64,000 bases of DNA. It comes from Cylindrospermopsis curvispora GIHE-G1 (lineage in GTDB: Bacteria; Cyanobacteriota; Cyanobacteriia; Cyanobacteriales; Nostocaceae). The DNA is taken from the NCBI RefSeq assembly GCF_014489415.1, contig NZ_CP060822.1:1250311-1314310 (forward strand). The letters run 5' to 3'. Numbering within the stretch: position 1 is the first letter of the stretch; every line of letters begins with the position of its first letter. Under the pieces are notes generated by a model that saw only the letters and a program-made list of their open reading frames with translations, had not been told where the DNA came from and searched no databases. The translations under genes were made by a program, and so were the position numbers. Positions 45,798 through 53,882 of the stretch are shown here, piece by piece.

Positions 45798-47342
45798 ATG
45801 AATATTACAGATCTCTCAAGTCCACCCATCTTATTAGATAGCTTGCTCAACCTTCGAGAAGCAGTAGAAAGAGATGGGAAAGCTATTTTTGACCAATGGC
45901 GATCGCACATCCAGCGTTCCCAATTTCTCCCTAGCGCCCTCAACCTAGCCCAGTATTTAGCCCTGCGGAGACACGACCTGCGTCCTTTGCAAGCTGCTCT
46001 TATGCCTTGGGGTTTATCTTCTTTGGGTCGTATAGAAGCAAGGGTGATGGCTAATCTAGATGCGGTTATTGCTACTCTAGCATTAATTTGCGAAGTTCCC
46101 ATTCCTGCTCCTGTTACTCGTCCTGTTCTCACATCTTTTTTTGAGGGAGAGAATAGGTTAAGAGAACAGACAGAGTGCTTATTTGGTCCAGCGTTACCCC
46201 ATCGTCGGGTGAGAATTATGGTCACCCTACCCACAGAAGCTGCTAGTGAATATGAAATGGTGCGGGAGATAATTGAGCGAGGTGCAACTTGTTTAAGAAT
46301 AAACTGCGCCCATGACAATCCTAGTATTTGGGAAAAGATGATTCAGAACATTCGTCAAGCTGAACAAGAACTTTCATCTCAATGTACAGTGATGATGGAT
46401 TTAGGTGGTCCAAAAATTCGCACCGAAATAGTTTTAGCCCCTGCAGGTAAAAATCGCGTCTTCCGAGGAGATTTAATTGTTTTGTGTCGTAGTTTATCTA
46501 ACCAAACGATCGCAGATCCTATAGATAATATTCACATTAGTTGTACAGTACCAGAAATTCTGGACTTACTAACAGTGGGCACCTTAGTTTATATTGACGA
46601 TGGTAAATTACGTACTCGGGTAGTTGATCAAGATTATCCTTTACCAGATGGTAGTTCTGGGTTTTTATTGGAGGTGACCCATGCTAAACCCAAGGGAGTG
46701 AAGCTATCTCCAGAAAAGGGACTAAATTTTCCCAACATAGTATTACCCCTAATTCCGCTCACACCAAAGGATCTAACTGATTTAGACTTCCTAGCTACCC
46801 ATGCGGACATTATTGGTTATTCCTTTGTCCAACAAACAACAGATATCCAACTATTACAAAGCGAACTGGCGCAAAGATGCTTGCAGGGAGAACATCCAGC
46901 GATTATTGCCAAGATTGAAACCGCTGTAGCAGTTACTAACCTACCCGAACTAATTGTTCATGCAGCGGGGAAACACCCCTTTGGAGTAATGATTGCTAGG
47001 GGGGATCTAGCGGTAGAAATTGGCTATCAAAGATTAGCAGAGATACAAGAAGAAATTCTGTGGTTGTGTGAAGCTGCGCACGTTCCAGTGATTTGGGCAA
47101 CTCAGGTATTAGAGAGTTTAGTCAAGGAAGGTGCCCCATCTCGTGGAGAAATGACAGATGCAGCTATGGCCGAAAGAGCTGAATGTGTTATGTTGAATAA
47201 GGGACCATTTATTACCCAAGCTGTCACCATCTTAGATGATGTGCTTACTAGGATGGAAGCCCATCAATTAAAGAAAACCCCCCAATTGCGGGCCCTGCGT
47301 TCCTGGGAGAACTTTTCTGCTTCAGGGGACGACACCATTTAA
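45798..47342 (+). CDS. Atypical pyruvate kinase-like protein with helical N-terminal extension
   Basis: 514 residues. The pyruvate kinase barrel begins only at about 137 (RVRIMVTLPTEAASEYEMV in place of the usual start). It retains MDLGGPKIRTE, the catalytic AKIETAVAVTNLPEL, IARGDLAVEIG, WATQVLESL and APSRGEMTDAA. The first 130 residues are a helical domain (LRRHDLRPLQAALMPWGLSS) not found in ordinary enzymes. The normal C-terminal allosteric domain of about 130 residues is absent, so regulation by phosphosugars must differ. It would make pyruvate and ATP from phosphoenolpyruvate if active. Whether it is a second isozyme cannot be seen here. Confidence 0.75.
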   Translation: MNITDLSSPPILLDSLLNLREAVERDGKAIFDQWRSHIQRSQFLPSALNLAQYLALRRHDLRPLQAALMPWGLSSLGRIEARVMANLDAVIATLALICEVPIPAPVTRPVLTSFFEGENRLREQTECLFGPALPHRRVRIMVTLPTEAASEYEMVREIIERGATCLRINCAHDNPSIWEKMIQNIRQAEQELSSQCTVMMDLGGPKIRTEIVLAPAGKNRVFRGDLIVLCRSLSNQTIADPIDNIHISCTVPEILDLLTVGTLVYIDDGKLRTRVVDQDYPLPDGSSGFLLEVTHAKPKGVKLSPEKGLNFPNIVLPLIPLTPKDLTDLDFLATHADIIGYSFVQQTTDIQLLQSELAQRCLQGEHPAIIAKIETAVAVTNLPELIVHAAGKHPFGVMIARGDLAVEIGYQRLAEIQEEILWLCEAAHVPVIWATQVLESLVKEGAPSRGEMTDAAMAERAECVMLNKGPFITQAVTILDDVLTRMEAHQLKKTPQLRALRSWENFSASGDDTI

Positions 47343-47375
47343 TTAACATGAAATAGGTTTTAAGTATCTATAGGT

Positions 47376-47419
47376 AAATTTCTCAAAAAAAGTTTTTAAA
47401 AACTCATTTTGAGAAATTT
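47376..47419. terminator. AT-rich cruciform-like terminator after the pyruvate kinase gene
   Basis: AAATTTCTCAAAA and TTTTGAGAAATTT are perfect 13-base inverted copies. The 18 bases between them contain a second palindrome, AGTTTTTAAAAACT. The structure ends the pyruvate kinase transcript and overlaps by 2 bases the stop of the decayed gene on the other strand. Confidence 0.6.
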
Positions 47420-47678
47420 ATTTTCTGCTTTCGTTCCCGCGAGCTGTTAACAACTTGAGACTTAACATTTGGATATTGGCACACCCAGTTAGTAACATAT
47501 TTGTCCATAAATGAGCGTAACCTTTTTCATCCATTCATAGGCTCTTAATCCAATTATTAGTAACCATTAGATAATCAGTGATCATGAAGGCTTGACCCTG
47601 TTCATCTGCTCTTAATTTAACTGTTAATTCTTGGTTATTTATCGTGCATCGGAAGTAAAAAAAACCTGATTTTATCAC
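47418..47678 (-). pseudogene. Decayed small gene of unknown family, frameshift in the middle
   Basis: The minus strand reads like protein in one frame: from GTG 47678, IKSGFFYFRCTINNQELTVK, then DEQGQAFMITDYLMVTNNW to a TGA, and immediately after it MDEKGYAHLWTNMLLTGCAN and MLSLKLLTARGNES to a TAA. At the break, another frame reads AYEWM over the same bases. A small deletion has therefore probably fused an original YEW with MDEKGY and shifted the frame. The whole would have encoded a protein of about 85-90 residues. I do not recognise the family. Confidence 0.5.
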
Positions 47679-47788
47679 TCTTCAGATATAGATTAGATAT
47701 CTATTGGGCATAGCTAATTCAATATACTGATAACTGATTTAATAATTGACTTTTCTCAATCAATTTAAGTGGGGAGACACAATTATTT

Positions 47789-47821
47789 GTAGGATGGGTT
47801 TCATACTTCAACCCATCCTAC
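47789..47821. repeat. Perfect 12-bp inverted repeat
   Basis: GTAGGATGGGTT and AACCCATCCTAC are exact inverted copies around a 9-base loop. Sequences of this type (GTAGG-TGGGTT with its mirror) are abundant dispersed repeats in heterocystous cyanobacteria, so this is most likely a small MITE-like or REP-like repeat rather than a gene-specific signal. Confidence 0.6.
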
Positions 47822-47897
47822 GTTTATCTTATATTTAATTACACCCACGTACTTATGTCTAAAAAAATTTACAAAAATATACAGACAAAATTAACCA

Positions 47898-47943
47898 AAG
47901 GAGTCTTCCTTAGGATATATATTAACTAGTATATTCTAAGGAG
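47898..47943 (+). promoter_or_regulatory. Two mutually exclusive hairpins over the ribosome site of the ATP-grasp gene
   Basis: AAGGA (47898-47902) can pair with TCCTT (47907-47911). Alternatively the same CCTT, as part of CCTTAGGATATA (47908-47919), can pair over 12 positions (one G-U) with TATATTCTAAGG (47930-47941). The second hairpin hides AAGG of the strong AAGGAG ribosome site that sits 7 bases before the ATG at 47951. The layout resembles a translational switch; the signal is unknown. Confidence 0.45.
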
Positions 47944-47950
47944 AAAAAAT

Positions 47951-49567
47951 ATGACTGGGGAAGACATATCACAAAATACTGGTCAATTAGCAGAAATTGG
48001 ACAATTTCGTAGGTTACAATCAACCTTGGGGGAGCGTTGGAAAGCGAGTGAGATATTTGATAATAGTGAGACGGATATTTTAATTATCCCTTCCTTGAGT
48101 ATTGATCAGCGAGAACTAGAAAAGATTCAGGGTTGTGAGCATTATGAGGAAAGATTACTATTTTCTCTCATTCGTTTGCGCAACCCCCGAAATAGATTAA
48201 TTTATGTCACATCAATGCCCATACATCCTAGCATTATTGACTATTATTTACAATTGCTACCGGGAATTCCTTTTTCCCATGCCCGCCATCGTCTATTAAT
48301 GCTTTCTACCTACGATTCTTCTTTAAAACCTCTGAGTCAAAAAATCTTAGAACGCCCCAGACTGATAGAAAGAATACGCCAAGCATTACATATAGATAAA
48401 GCTTTTATAAGTTGTTACAATTCCACATTTTGGGAAGCAAAGTTATCCCTAAAATTGAATATACCTCTGTATGCTGCTGCGCCAGATTTACAGATTTGGG
48501 GAACAAAAAGTGGTAGTCGGGAAATTTTTGCCCAAACTGGCGTACCTCATCCAGATGGTAGTAAATTGGTTTGGAATGCAAAAGACTTGGCTAGAGAAGC
48601 GGCTAATTTGTGGGAACGTCAACCACATTTAAAAAAAATAGTCATCAAACTAAATCAGGGTATATCTGGAGAGGGAAATGCCATCTTGAATTTGCTTCCT
48701 CTAACGGATTTCGCTCCAGGAAAAACCAACCATGTTGAAAGATCACAAGCCATCGAAAAAAGTTTTGTCAATCTACGTTTTCAAGCCCAAAAAGAAAATT
48801 GGAAAACCTTTTCTCAACTGATTTTAGAACTAGGGGCGATCGCCGAATCATTTATAGAAGGTGAAATCAAATATTCCCCCAGTGTGCAGGGAAGAATCAC
48901 CCCCGATGGGACGGTAGAAATACTTTCCACCCATGATCAAATTCTCGGTGGTCCGGATGGACAAATTTATCTGGGGTGTCGGTTTCCAGCTAATGAGAAT
49001 TATAGAGTAGAATTACAAGATATTGGTTTAGCTGTAGGCAAAAAACTGGCAGAAAAAGGAGCATTGGAAAGATTTGGTGTGGATTTTGTAGTAGTGGATC
49101 AAGGTAATGGCAAATGGGATATCCAAGCTATTGAAATTAATTTACGTAAAGGCGGTACTACTCACCCCTTTATGACTTTAAAGTTATTAACCAATGGGAG
49201 CTATGATTTATCCACTGGGCTATTTTACAGTCAACAGGGAAAACCTAAATATTATGTTGCTACGGACAATTTACAAAAAGACTCCTATCGCGGACTCTTA
49301 CCCAGTGACTTAATGGATATTATTGCCCATCACCGATTACATTTTGAGAGTGGAACAGAAACGGGAACTGTATTTCATCTGATGGGTTGTATTTCTCAGT
49401 TTGGCAAACTAGGTTTAACTAGTATTGGCAATTCCCCTGAACAAGCAGAACAAATTCATAATCAGGTTATTCATGTGCTCGACCAAGAAACCAATAATGA
49501 AATTAATCATTACTCCCTATTCTCTAACTATGCTTTTCCCATAGCTGAGGATACTTTTGGTTATTAA
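47951..49567 (+). CDS. ATP-grasp protein, PGM1-related peptide-ligase family
   Basis: 538 residues. The N-terminal third (ILIIPSLSIDQRELEKIQGC) matches the leader region of PGM1-related ligases. The ATP-grasp part follows with VPHPDGSKLVW, the glycine-rich loop VIKLNQGISGEGNAI, AIAESFIEGEIKYSPSVQ, and the metal-binding AIEINLRKGGTTHPFM. Such ligases join carboxylates to amines, for example adding amino acids to peptides in natural-product pathways; PGM1 itself makes pheganomycin. No precursor peptide or other natural-product gene lies next to it, so the substrate is unknown. A ribosome-site hairpin precedes it. Confidence 0.8.
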   Translation: MTGEDISQNTGQLAEIGQFRRLQSTLGERWKASEIFDNSETDILIIPSLSIDQRELEKIQGCEHYEERLLFSLIRLRNPRNRLIYVTSMPIHPSIIDYYLQLLPGIPFSHARHRLLMLSTYDSSLKPLSQKILERPRLIERIRQALHIDKAFISCYNSTFWEAKLSLKLNIPLYAAAPDLQIWGTKSGSREIFAQTGVPHPDGSKLVWNAKDLAREAANLWERQPHLKKIVIKLNQGISGEGNAILNLLPLTDFAPGKTNHVERSQAIEKSFVNLRFQAQKENWKTFSQLILELGAIAESFIEGEIKYSPSVQGRITPDGTVEILSTHDQILGGPDGQIYLGCRFPANENYRVELQDIGLAVGKKLAEKGALERFGVDFVVVDQGNGKWDIQAIEINLRKGGTTHPFMTLKLLTNGSYDLSTGLFYSQQGKPKYYVATDNLQKDSYRGLLPSDLMDIIAHHRLHFESGTETGTVFHLMGCISQFGKLGLTSIGNSPEQAEQIHNQVIHVLDQETNNEINHYSLFSNYAFPIAEDTFGY

Positions 49568-49633
49568 TTCGTTTATGAACAATGGGTCTATTGTAAAAGA
49601 CCTTCATCATACTATAATCTCTCAGTATTCTAT

Positions 49634-49653
49634 ACTGTATGTAAACATACAGT
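49634..49653. promoter_or_regulatory. Operator-like inverted repeat
   Basis: ACTGTATGT, AA, ACATACAGT: perfect 9-bp arms with a 2-base spacer, 70 bases before the RCK-channel gene and 67 bases after the stop of the ATP-grasp gene. The size and close spacing suit binding by a dimeric repressor rather than a terminator, which would need a loop. The regulator is unknown. Confidence 0.45.
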
Positions 49654-49722
49654 TATATTGGGAGAAATCAATTATAAATACAAATAAATACAGAGTATTA
49701 GTGACAATTGTGCTGATATTTC

Positions 49723-51408
49723 ATGAAACCTCGAATTATTGTTTGTGGATTAGGTCGAACTGGTTATAAGATCTTTCGTCTACTGAGACAACAGGGCGCC
49801 CTAGTTGTTGGTATTCATCGTAGACCCATTGCAGGGGAAACTACAGGAGATGTGATTATTGGAGAGCTATGTGCAGCTTCTACCCTACAAACAGCAGGAG
49901 TTGAACAGGCACATACTCTAGTAATTGCCACAGCTGATGATGGTATAAATTTATCAGTTATGATGCAAGCTCGGGTACTAAATCCTAATATTCGCATTAT
50001 TAACCGATTTTATAATACTAATTTAGGAGAACGTTTAGATCATGCCCTGATAGATCATCTGAGTATGAGTGTTGTGGGTCTAGCAGCACCCGTATTTACC
50101 TTTGCTGCTTTAGGAAATAAAGCTGTAGGAGAAATTAAATTATTTGATCAAACCTGGCCAATTCATGAGGAATATATTGATGACAATCATCCATGGCAAG
50201 GAAAAAAAATCAGTGACCTATGGGAAGAAAAAACACGAATGCTGATTTATTATTTACCTACCACGGGAAAAATGAATTTGGTATCCGCAGTATTATCAGA
50301 ACAACGTTTAAAAATAGGCGATCGCCTGATTATTGGTATCCAACCACGGGTCAGTTACACACGCAAATCATGGGCTAGGAAAATAATTAAAATCCTCACC
50401 AGTATTAGGCATTTTCAGAAGCATGCCCAATCAGTAATTGCCATGGCAATAGTATTATTTATAATTATTTTAATTGCCACACTTACTTATGTATATGCCA
50501 AATTAAATATTTCATTTGTGGATGCATTATATTTTGCTGTGGGGATGATTACAGGTGCGGGTGGTAATGATAAAGTTGTGGAAGCAGCACCAAACAGCAT
50601 TAAAGTATTCACAATTGTTATGATGTTAGCAGGAGCAGTGGTATTTGGTCTTTGGTATGCCATGTTAACAGATTTCGTCTTAGGAAGTCGTCTGAAACAA
50701 TTTTGGGATGCAGCGAGAATTCCTCAAAGACACCATTATATTGTTTGTGGTTTAAGTGGGATTGGGATTAAAATTGTGCAGCAATTAAATGCTAGTGGTA
50801 ATGAAGTAGTAGTAATTGAAACTGATACTCATAATAAATATGTAAGCACAGCTAGGGGAATGGGCATTCCGGTGATATTAGCGGATGCCAGTTTTCGGAC
50901 AACCTTACAAATTAGTAATATAGATACAGCAAATGCAGTTTTAGCAGTAACTAACAACGATGCAATCAATTTAGAAATTGCCTTAAAAGCTAAAGGTTTA
51001 GCCCCCAAAATTCCCGTAGTGGTGAATTATGCTGACCCTGATTTTGCGGGAATGGCCAAACAAGTATTTGGTTTTGAAGCAGTATTAAGTCCTGCAGAAT
51101 TAGCAGCGCCAGCATTTGCTGCTGCTGCATTGGGAGGAAGAATTATTGGCAATGGTATTATAGGTGATAACTTATGGGTAGCCTTTGCAACATTGATTAG
51201 TCCTAATCACCCCTTTTGTGGTCAGTGGGTAAAGGACGTAGCTAGATATGCGGATTTTGTGCCTTTATATGTAGAAACCAATCATCAAACCCTACATGGT
51301 TGGGATTTGTTAGAAACTAATTTAAGTGCAGGGGATATTTTATATTTAACAATTCCAGCCAATCGGTTATATCAATTATGGCGTGAGGAACAGGAAATGG
51401 TGGGTTAG
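49723..51408 (+). CDS. Two-membrane-helix channel-like protein flanked by two RCK (TrkA-N) domains
   Basis: 561 residues. The first RCK Rossmann domain starts IIVCGLGRTGYKIF (5-18) and ends with a TrkA-C-like part at about 200. Two membrane helices (about 243-265 and 292-315) enclose a pore loop reading VGMITGAGGND, with TGAGG at 277-281 where potassium channels have TVGYG. A second RCK domain follows (YIVCGLSGIGIKIV) with another TrkA-C-like end. It is probably a ligand-gated cation channel at the plasma or thylakoid membrane. The altered filter leaves ion selectivity open. Confidence 0.75.
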   Translation: MKPRIIVCGLGRTGYKIFRLLRQQGALVVGIHRRPIAGETTGDVIIGELCAASTLQTAGVEQAHTLVIATADDGINLSVMMQARVLNPNIRIINRFYNTNLGERLDHALIDHLSMSVVGLAAPVFTFAALGNKAVGEIKLFDQTWPIHEEYIDDNHPWQGKKISDLWEEKTRMLIYYLPTTGKMNLVSAVLSEQRLKIGDRLIIGIQPRVSYTRKSWARKIIKILTSIRHFQKHAQSVIAMAIVLFIIILIATLTYVYAKLNISFVDALYFAVGMITGAGGNDKVVEAAPNSIKVFTIVMMLAGAVVFGLWYAMLTDFVLGSRLKQFWDAARIPQRHHYIVCGLSGIGIKIVQQLNASGNEVVVIETDTHNKYVSTARGMGIPVILADASFRTTLQISNIDTANAVLAVTNNDAINLEIALKAKGLAPKIPVVVNYADPDFAGMAKQVFGFEAVLSPAELAAPAFAAAALGGRIIGNGIIGDNLWVAFATLISPNHPFCGQWVKDVARYADFVPLYVETNHQTLHGWDLLETNLSAGDILYLTIPANRLYQLWREEQEMVG

Positions 51409-51487
51409 TGCTTGATAAAAATCCCCATTTCCTCAATACCTTAGCCAAAATCCTGAAACCCAATAGAATTCTGGCTAAGTTATGTAT

Positions 51488-52237
51488 TTAAAAATTAACT
51501 AGACCATAATAAGTGAGAATCACATAAATTGTCCCAGCTAAAATCAACAGATTTCCTAATATTCCAAAGCCTGATGATAAGACTAGATAAATTGGATGGT
51601 AAGGAGGTTGTTGCCATTTCCATAGATAGCTTAGAGGCGCTTTATTTTGGAAATAACCCAAATTCTCTAGTTGTTGACGATAATACTGATCATAACGGGG
51701 AAATTGGCTAAAAGGTAATTCTCCCATACTATGTTGGGCAATTACTCTTCGCCGATGATAGGGAACTGTATAATCACCAAAATTACTTTCATATTCCTCA
51801 CTATTGAGCAGTGCATCAATGAAACCTTGTCTTCCTTTTGTTCCCAAAATTATCGACCAAGCCATGGTTTCTTGTTTACCGTAGACGTTTCTTCCCAGCA
51901 CTCTCTGGATACACATTTCTACGAATCGATAATTATTGTTCGTGTCATAGTTCCGTACACGAAAGGTCTCCGACAACAATAGTCCTCTAATAAAATCTCT
52001 GACGCTAATGCTGTTATGTTTTAATTGAGACTCCAGAGTTAACTGACGATTACTCCTCAAAATTTGCTGCTCATTAAAAATTTGCCGATAAGCAGCCCAA
52101 ATTAACTCATTAACCTCTGAGATAGAAGGAGTCCCTTCCATGGTGTAAACTGGCGGATTTTCATCTCCAGGAATTTCAAAACTTTTCACTCTTTGGTTTT
52201 GACTGGATGGAGAATATTTTAGTAAAGGAATGGTCAT
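51488..52237 (-). CDS. cpcL: CpcL-type phycobilisome linker with C-terminal membrane helix
   Basis: 249 residues. The phycobilisome linker domain (about 40-165) contains WAAYRQIFNEQQIL, FIRGLLLSETFRVRNY and VEMCIQRVLGRNVYG. The C-terminal end (217-246) is a hydrophobic helix (VLSSGFGILGNLLILAGTIY), which rod-core CpcG linkers lack. In Synechocystis and Anabaena this form (CpcL, formerly CpcG2/CpcG3) anchors a core-less phycocyanin rod to photosystem I. It follows the ROK gene by 105 bases on the same strand, and no cpc operon is nearby. Confidence 0.88.
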   Translation of the reverse strand: MTIPLLKYSPSSQNQRVKSFEIPGDENPPVYTMEGTPSISEVNELIWAAYRQIFNEQQILRSNRQLTLESQLKHNSISVRDFIRGLLLSETFRVRNYDTNNNYRFVEMCIQRVLGRNVYGKQETMAWSIILGTKGRQGFIDALLNSEEYESNFGDYTVPYHRRRVIAQHSMGELPFSQFPRYDQYYRQQLENLGYFQNKAPLSYLWKWQQPPYHPIYLVLSSGFGILGNLLILAGTIYVILTYYGLVNF

Positions 52238-52342
52238 GTTTATCCTGTGGAATCATTGTGGAATTTGTAGACTTGTTCAGGATTTACACAATTTCTGTTG
52301 ATTTGTAATCTATATACTATAACTTAATAATATCTCATTTAA

Positions 52343-53335
52343 TCAGATTCTGTATCCAGAATAGCTAATATCTAAACCCAAAGCTACTGCTCCCCACAAT
52401 GGTGCATCATCTCCTAAAACCGCTCGCACTATCTCGAAATTCACTTCTGGTAAAGCAGTTTGATGGGCTGTTTTTCTCACAATGCTCCAAAAACTATCAC
52501 CTGCTTTTGTTACCCCACCACCTAAGATAAATCTCTGGGGATTCATCAAGTTAGCTACATTGCCAATACCTACTCCTAAAGCCCAAGCTGCTGTATATAA
52601 CACTGATTTTGCTAACTCATCTCCATTTGATGCTGCTAAACTGACTATTTGCCCAGTGATTAAATCTACATTATTATCTACTAACTGTCGTAGTATATCT
52701 CCCTGGACATTCTCACCAGAACTGGTCGATTGTTGTGCTACTTTTTCTAATAATTCTCTGGCATTTTGCGCAATGTAAGGACCCGATGCAAAACGCTCTA
52801 CACACCCTCTTTTACCACATAAACATACTGGACCTCTAGGATCTACTACTATATGACCAATTTCTCCCGCCATCCCTCCCGTGCCTTGCCAAAGTTGATT
52901 ATTTAAAATCCATCCTCCGCCTACTCCTGTACTTATGGTAATGTAAAACAAGCTGTCGTATCCCTGTCCAGAACCAAAGCGGTGCTCTCCTATGGCAGCA
53001 ACATTCGCATCATTGTCTATACTAACTGGAGCTTTATATTCCTCTTCTAATAGTAGTTTTAACGGAATATTTTCCCAACCAGGTACATGATGGGAAAGTC
53101 TGACTATTCCCGTTTGTGCATCCACTGGTCCACCAAAACTAACTCCTATGGCATCCGCTCTACGATTGTCTAGTACAGCACTGATGAGCGATCGCATGAT
53201 TTCTAGGTCATTTAATGCGTCCCCATTTTTTGGTGATAACTGACTTTCACGGCGTAACCATTCTCTTGAGCCTGCTTCTACAGTGCCTGCGGCCAATTTA
53301 GTTCCCCCGAAGTCTAGCGCCAATATTAATGTCAT
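52343..53335 (-). CDS. ROK-family sugar kinase
   Basis: 330 residues. The N-terminal phosphate loop is LDFGGTKLAAG, VSIDNDANVAAIGE carries the catalytic Asp, and ISTGVGGGW and MAGEIGHIVV are conserved. The zinc-binding ROK signature is CLCGKRGCVERFASG. Lacking an N-terminal winged helix, it is a kinase rather than a repressor; glucokinase activity is the commonest in cyanobacteria, but other hexoses are possible. It is upstream of cpcL. Confidence 0.88.
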   Translation of the reverse strand: MTLILALDFGGTKLAAGTVEAGSREWLRRESQLSPKNGDALNDLEIMRSLISAVLDNRRADAIGVSFGGPVDAQTGIVRLSHHVPGWENIPLKLLLEEEYKAPVSIDNDANVAAIGEHRFGSGQGYDSLFYITISTGVGGGWILNNQLWQGTGGMAGEIGHIVVDPRGPVCLCGKRGCVERFASGPYIAQNARELLEKVAQQSTSSGENVQGDILRQLVDNNVDLITGQIVSLAASNGDELAKSVLYTAAWALGVGIGNVANLMNPQRFILGGGVTKAGDSFWSIVRKTAHQTALPEVNFEIVRAVLGDDAPLWGAVALGLDISYSGYRI

Positions 53336-53882
53336 ACGTTTTTAACTCCTATGATTACATAATAATCGGAATAATCGGAAATTTTCAATTCCATTGACTA
53401 TAAGTATTGAGAAAAATTATTAAAAATATGACAAATCTCAACTCTTGCCTTTTGACTATTATTCTGTTATATTCAACAATTAATTGCCACAGTTCCCACC
53501 CCTTGTGACCAATGCTACGACTCTATGTCAACAATTAGGAATTCTTCTCAATTAAGGGATCACCCATGGTTTATGAGTAAGAAGCTACTACCGACTACAA
53601 GTAAAATATACGGATCACGACTAATTATGTCTAGACCAGGCACAATTCAGTGCTAGATTTAGAGGTTATTAAGAGAGTTTTTAAATATGTTTAAAAAATA
53701 TATTTTTTCAATATTAAAGATGTAAAATCAGGGGGAGCATATAGAATGGATTATGAGTGGGAGATTGTTAATTTTGGTGGTCAATTTACCAAGTTTATGG
53801 AAATTGCCATGATTCGCAAAAATAGTAGTTGTCAACACAATTTCTCCCATGACTAACTTAAAAAATAATTGCTAAAGGTAAC
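53336..53882. other. 547-base divergent intergenic region, largely unassigned
   Basis: Between the ROK gene and the sucrase/ferredoxin-like gene. There is a short tandem AATCGGAAT repeat just upstream of the ROK start (about 53355-53380). A plus-strand 36-codon frame from ATG 53746 begins MDYEWEIVNFGGQFTKFMEI, with GGGGGAG some 10 bases before it; it could be a small gene or the end of a decayed one. I cannot support it further. The remainder is AT-rich with no visible structure. Confidence 0.4.

Larger units (their letters stand above)
47343..47950. other. 608-base intergenic region: decayed gene, two hairpins, leader structures
   Basis: From left to right it holds a long AT-rich hairpin just after the pyruvate kinase gene, a broken minus-strand gene, a 12-bp perfect inverted repeat at 47789-47821, and the paired leader hairpins before the ATP-grasp gene. 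Each is listed separately. No other frame looks like protein. Confidence 0.6.

Noticed and set aside
45710..46318. A 200-codon upstream extension of the histidine phosphatase frame on the minus strand
   Set aside because: It lies entirely opposite the start of the pyruvate kinase gene, has unnatural composition, and the RHGET motif begins only a few residues after the internal ATG at 45709.
47951..49567. ATP-grasp gene as the core of a natural-product (RiPP) cluster
   Set aside because: No precursor peptide, protease or other tailoring enzyme is adjacent; the nearest neighbours are an ion channel and a pyruvate kinase-like gene.
53746..53856. A 36-codon plus-strand ORF with a GGGGGAG before it
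   Set aside because: The purine run is plausible as a ribosome site, but the product is very short, matches nothing I know and lies in a variable gap.
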